Source: an uncultured Collinsella sp. (GTDB lineage: Bacteria; Actinomycetota; Coriobacteriia; Coriobacteriales; Coriobacteriaceae). From it: 14,062 nucleotides of DNA. Below, piece after piece: positions 13,250 to 14,062 of the stretch. Made by a program: the position numbers and the translations under genes. The notes below the pieces were generated by a model. The model had not been told where the DNA came from. It searched no databases and was given only the letters and a program-made list of their open reading frames with translations. The stretch's first letter is position 1. The number at the start of each line of letters is the position of its first letter. The stretch spans positions 1 to 14,062 of the forward strand of contig CABUVB010000030.1 in the NCBI GenBank assembly GCA_902494815.1, read 5' to 3'.

Positions 13250-14062
13250 ATGAAGGCAAAAGACCTGAAGAACTCAATCCTGCAAATGGCGATTGAGGGA
13301 AAGCTCGTTCCACAAGACCCGAGTGATGAGCCTGCAAGCGTCCTGCTTGAGCGTATTCGTGAAGAGAAGCATAAGCTTATTGCTGAGGGTAAGGCTAAAT
13401 TCCCGAAGGGCGGGGAGAGCATTATCTATATCGGTTCCGATGGCTCCCCCTATGAGAAGCACGTGGACACTAAGGGACGCGTTCTGAGCGACAAGTGCAT
13501 CGCGGACGAGGTTCCGTTTGGGATTCCGGAAAGCTGGGCCTGGGCGAGATTTAGTGAAGTCATTGGAATTGCAGCGCGTTTGGTCGACCCGTTGAAATAT
13601 CAGGACTTTCCTCATATCGCGCCTGACAACATCCAAAAAGGCACCGGAAAGCTCTTGTTCTGTCATAGTGTTAAGGCCGACGAGGTTAAGAGCGCCAATC
13701 ACCTGTTCTCTGCAGGACAGATTCTCTATTCGAAGATTCGTCCAGCTCTTCGAAAGGCGGTTATCGCCCCTTTTGATGGGCTGTGTAGTGCGGATATGTA
13801 TCCGCTCAACACCAAGCTGCAACCTGAATATGTCCTCACGGTTCTCCTCAGCAATTTCTTCACTGAGGAGACGCTTAAGGGTGATACGCGTGTCAAAATG
13901 CCAAAGACTAATCAGAAGTCATTGAACGTCATTCTGGTCCCAGTTCCGCCTCTCGCCGAGCAGCGCCGCATCGTCGAGCGGGTGAACGAGCTCATGCCCC
14001 TGGTCGAGGAGTACGGTGAGCTCGAGGACGCCCGCGAGGAGCTCGACGCCGCGCTGCCCGGC
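13250..14062 (+). CDS. hsdS: Type I restriction-modification specificity subunit HsdS (3' end outside window)
   Basis: The frame is open from 13250 to the window end, 271 codons without a stop. Residues 1-60 hold the conserved segment IEGKLVPQDPSDEPASVLLE and a charged helix. The first target-recognition domain begins at IPESWAWARF (92-101) and ends near SLNVILVPVPPLAEQRRIVE (224-243), the standard signature before the central coiled coil. The coiled coil starts at VERVNELMPLVEEY. HsdS chooses the bipartite DNA sequence that HsdM methylates and HsdR restricts; the target cannot be read from sequence. A second recognition domain should lie beyond the window. Base composition changes sharply: the recognition domain is AT-richer, while the region after about 13940 is very GC-rich, a sign of domain swapping. 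Confidence 0.9.
   Translation, partial: MKAKDLKNSILQMAIEGKLVPQDPSDEPASVLLERIREEKHKLIAEGKAKFPKGGESIIYIGSDGSPYEKHVDTKGRVLSDKCIADEVPFGIPESWAWARFSEVIGIAARLVDPLKYQDFPHIAPDNIQKGTGKLLFCHSVKADEVKSANHLFSAGQILYSKIRPALRKAVIAPFDGLCSADMYPLNTKLQPEYVLTVLLSNFFTEETLKGDTRVKMPKTNQKSLNVILVPVPPLAEQRRIVERVNELMPLVEEYGELEDAREELDAALPG

Noticed and set aside
1..14062. tRNA or rRNA genes
   Set aside because: I looked for cloverleaf-like conserved segments in the intergenic regions and saw none.

Overview
The window looks like chromosomal DNA of a gut-type Coriobacteriia (Actinomycetota), most likely Collinsella or a close relative. This is inferred from the very high GC and GC-ending codons of the first three genes, the anaerobe-type ygfK / polyferredoxin / fused xdhD cluster, and the style of the accessory genes. 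No 16S or other marker is present, so the genus is a guess.

Left part (1-3990): a tight + strand operon with the 3' end of ygfK, a four-cluster 4Fe-4S ferredoxin, and a fused iron-sulfur/molybdenum hydroxylase of the XdhD type, ended by an intrinsic terminator. Together they resemble an anaerobic purine-oxidising molybdenum hydroxylase with its electron carriers.

Middle part (3990-7760): an accessory zone built around three arrays of one repeat family. Two 16-bp arms in opposite orientation alternate along the DNA with a 61-62 bp period. Array 1 and array 2 enclose a minus-strand AbiEi-like protein with a C-terminal nuclease-like domain. Array 2 and array 3 enclose an ATPase_2/DUF234 ATPase. 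The ATPase gene is preceded by a perfect 25-bp inverted repeat holding two copies of a 14-bp palindrome. Specific repeat units recur in arrays 2 and 3 in the same orientation.

Next (7800-8140): a compact locus that reads as an undescribed type I toxin-antitoxin module. A 41-residue peptide with one hydrophobic helix and a strongly basic tail is encoded on the minus strand. A short + strand RNA with its own promoter and strong terminator converges on it and overlaps its 3' end. A near-perfect Gram-positive LexA box overlaps the proposed toxin promoter, suggesting SOS control. The RNA's 5' part and the toxin leader share sequence as an inverted repeat, so the toxin mRNA could fold its 5' end onto its 3' end.

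Right part (8280-14062): a DEDDh exonuclease gene bracketed by two related stem-loop elements, then a type I restriction-modification operon hsdR-hsdM-hsdS, with hsdS running off the window. The lower GC of hsdR, hsdM and the specificity domain, compared with the left operon, suggests horizontal transfer. The window therefore joins a core metabolic operon to a defence and stress-response island.
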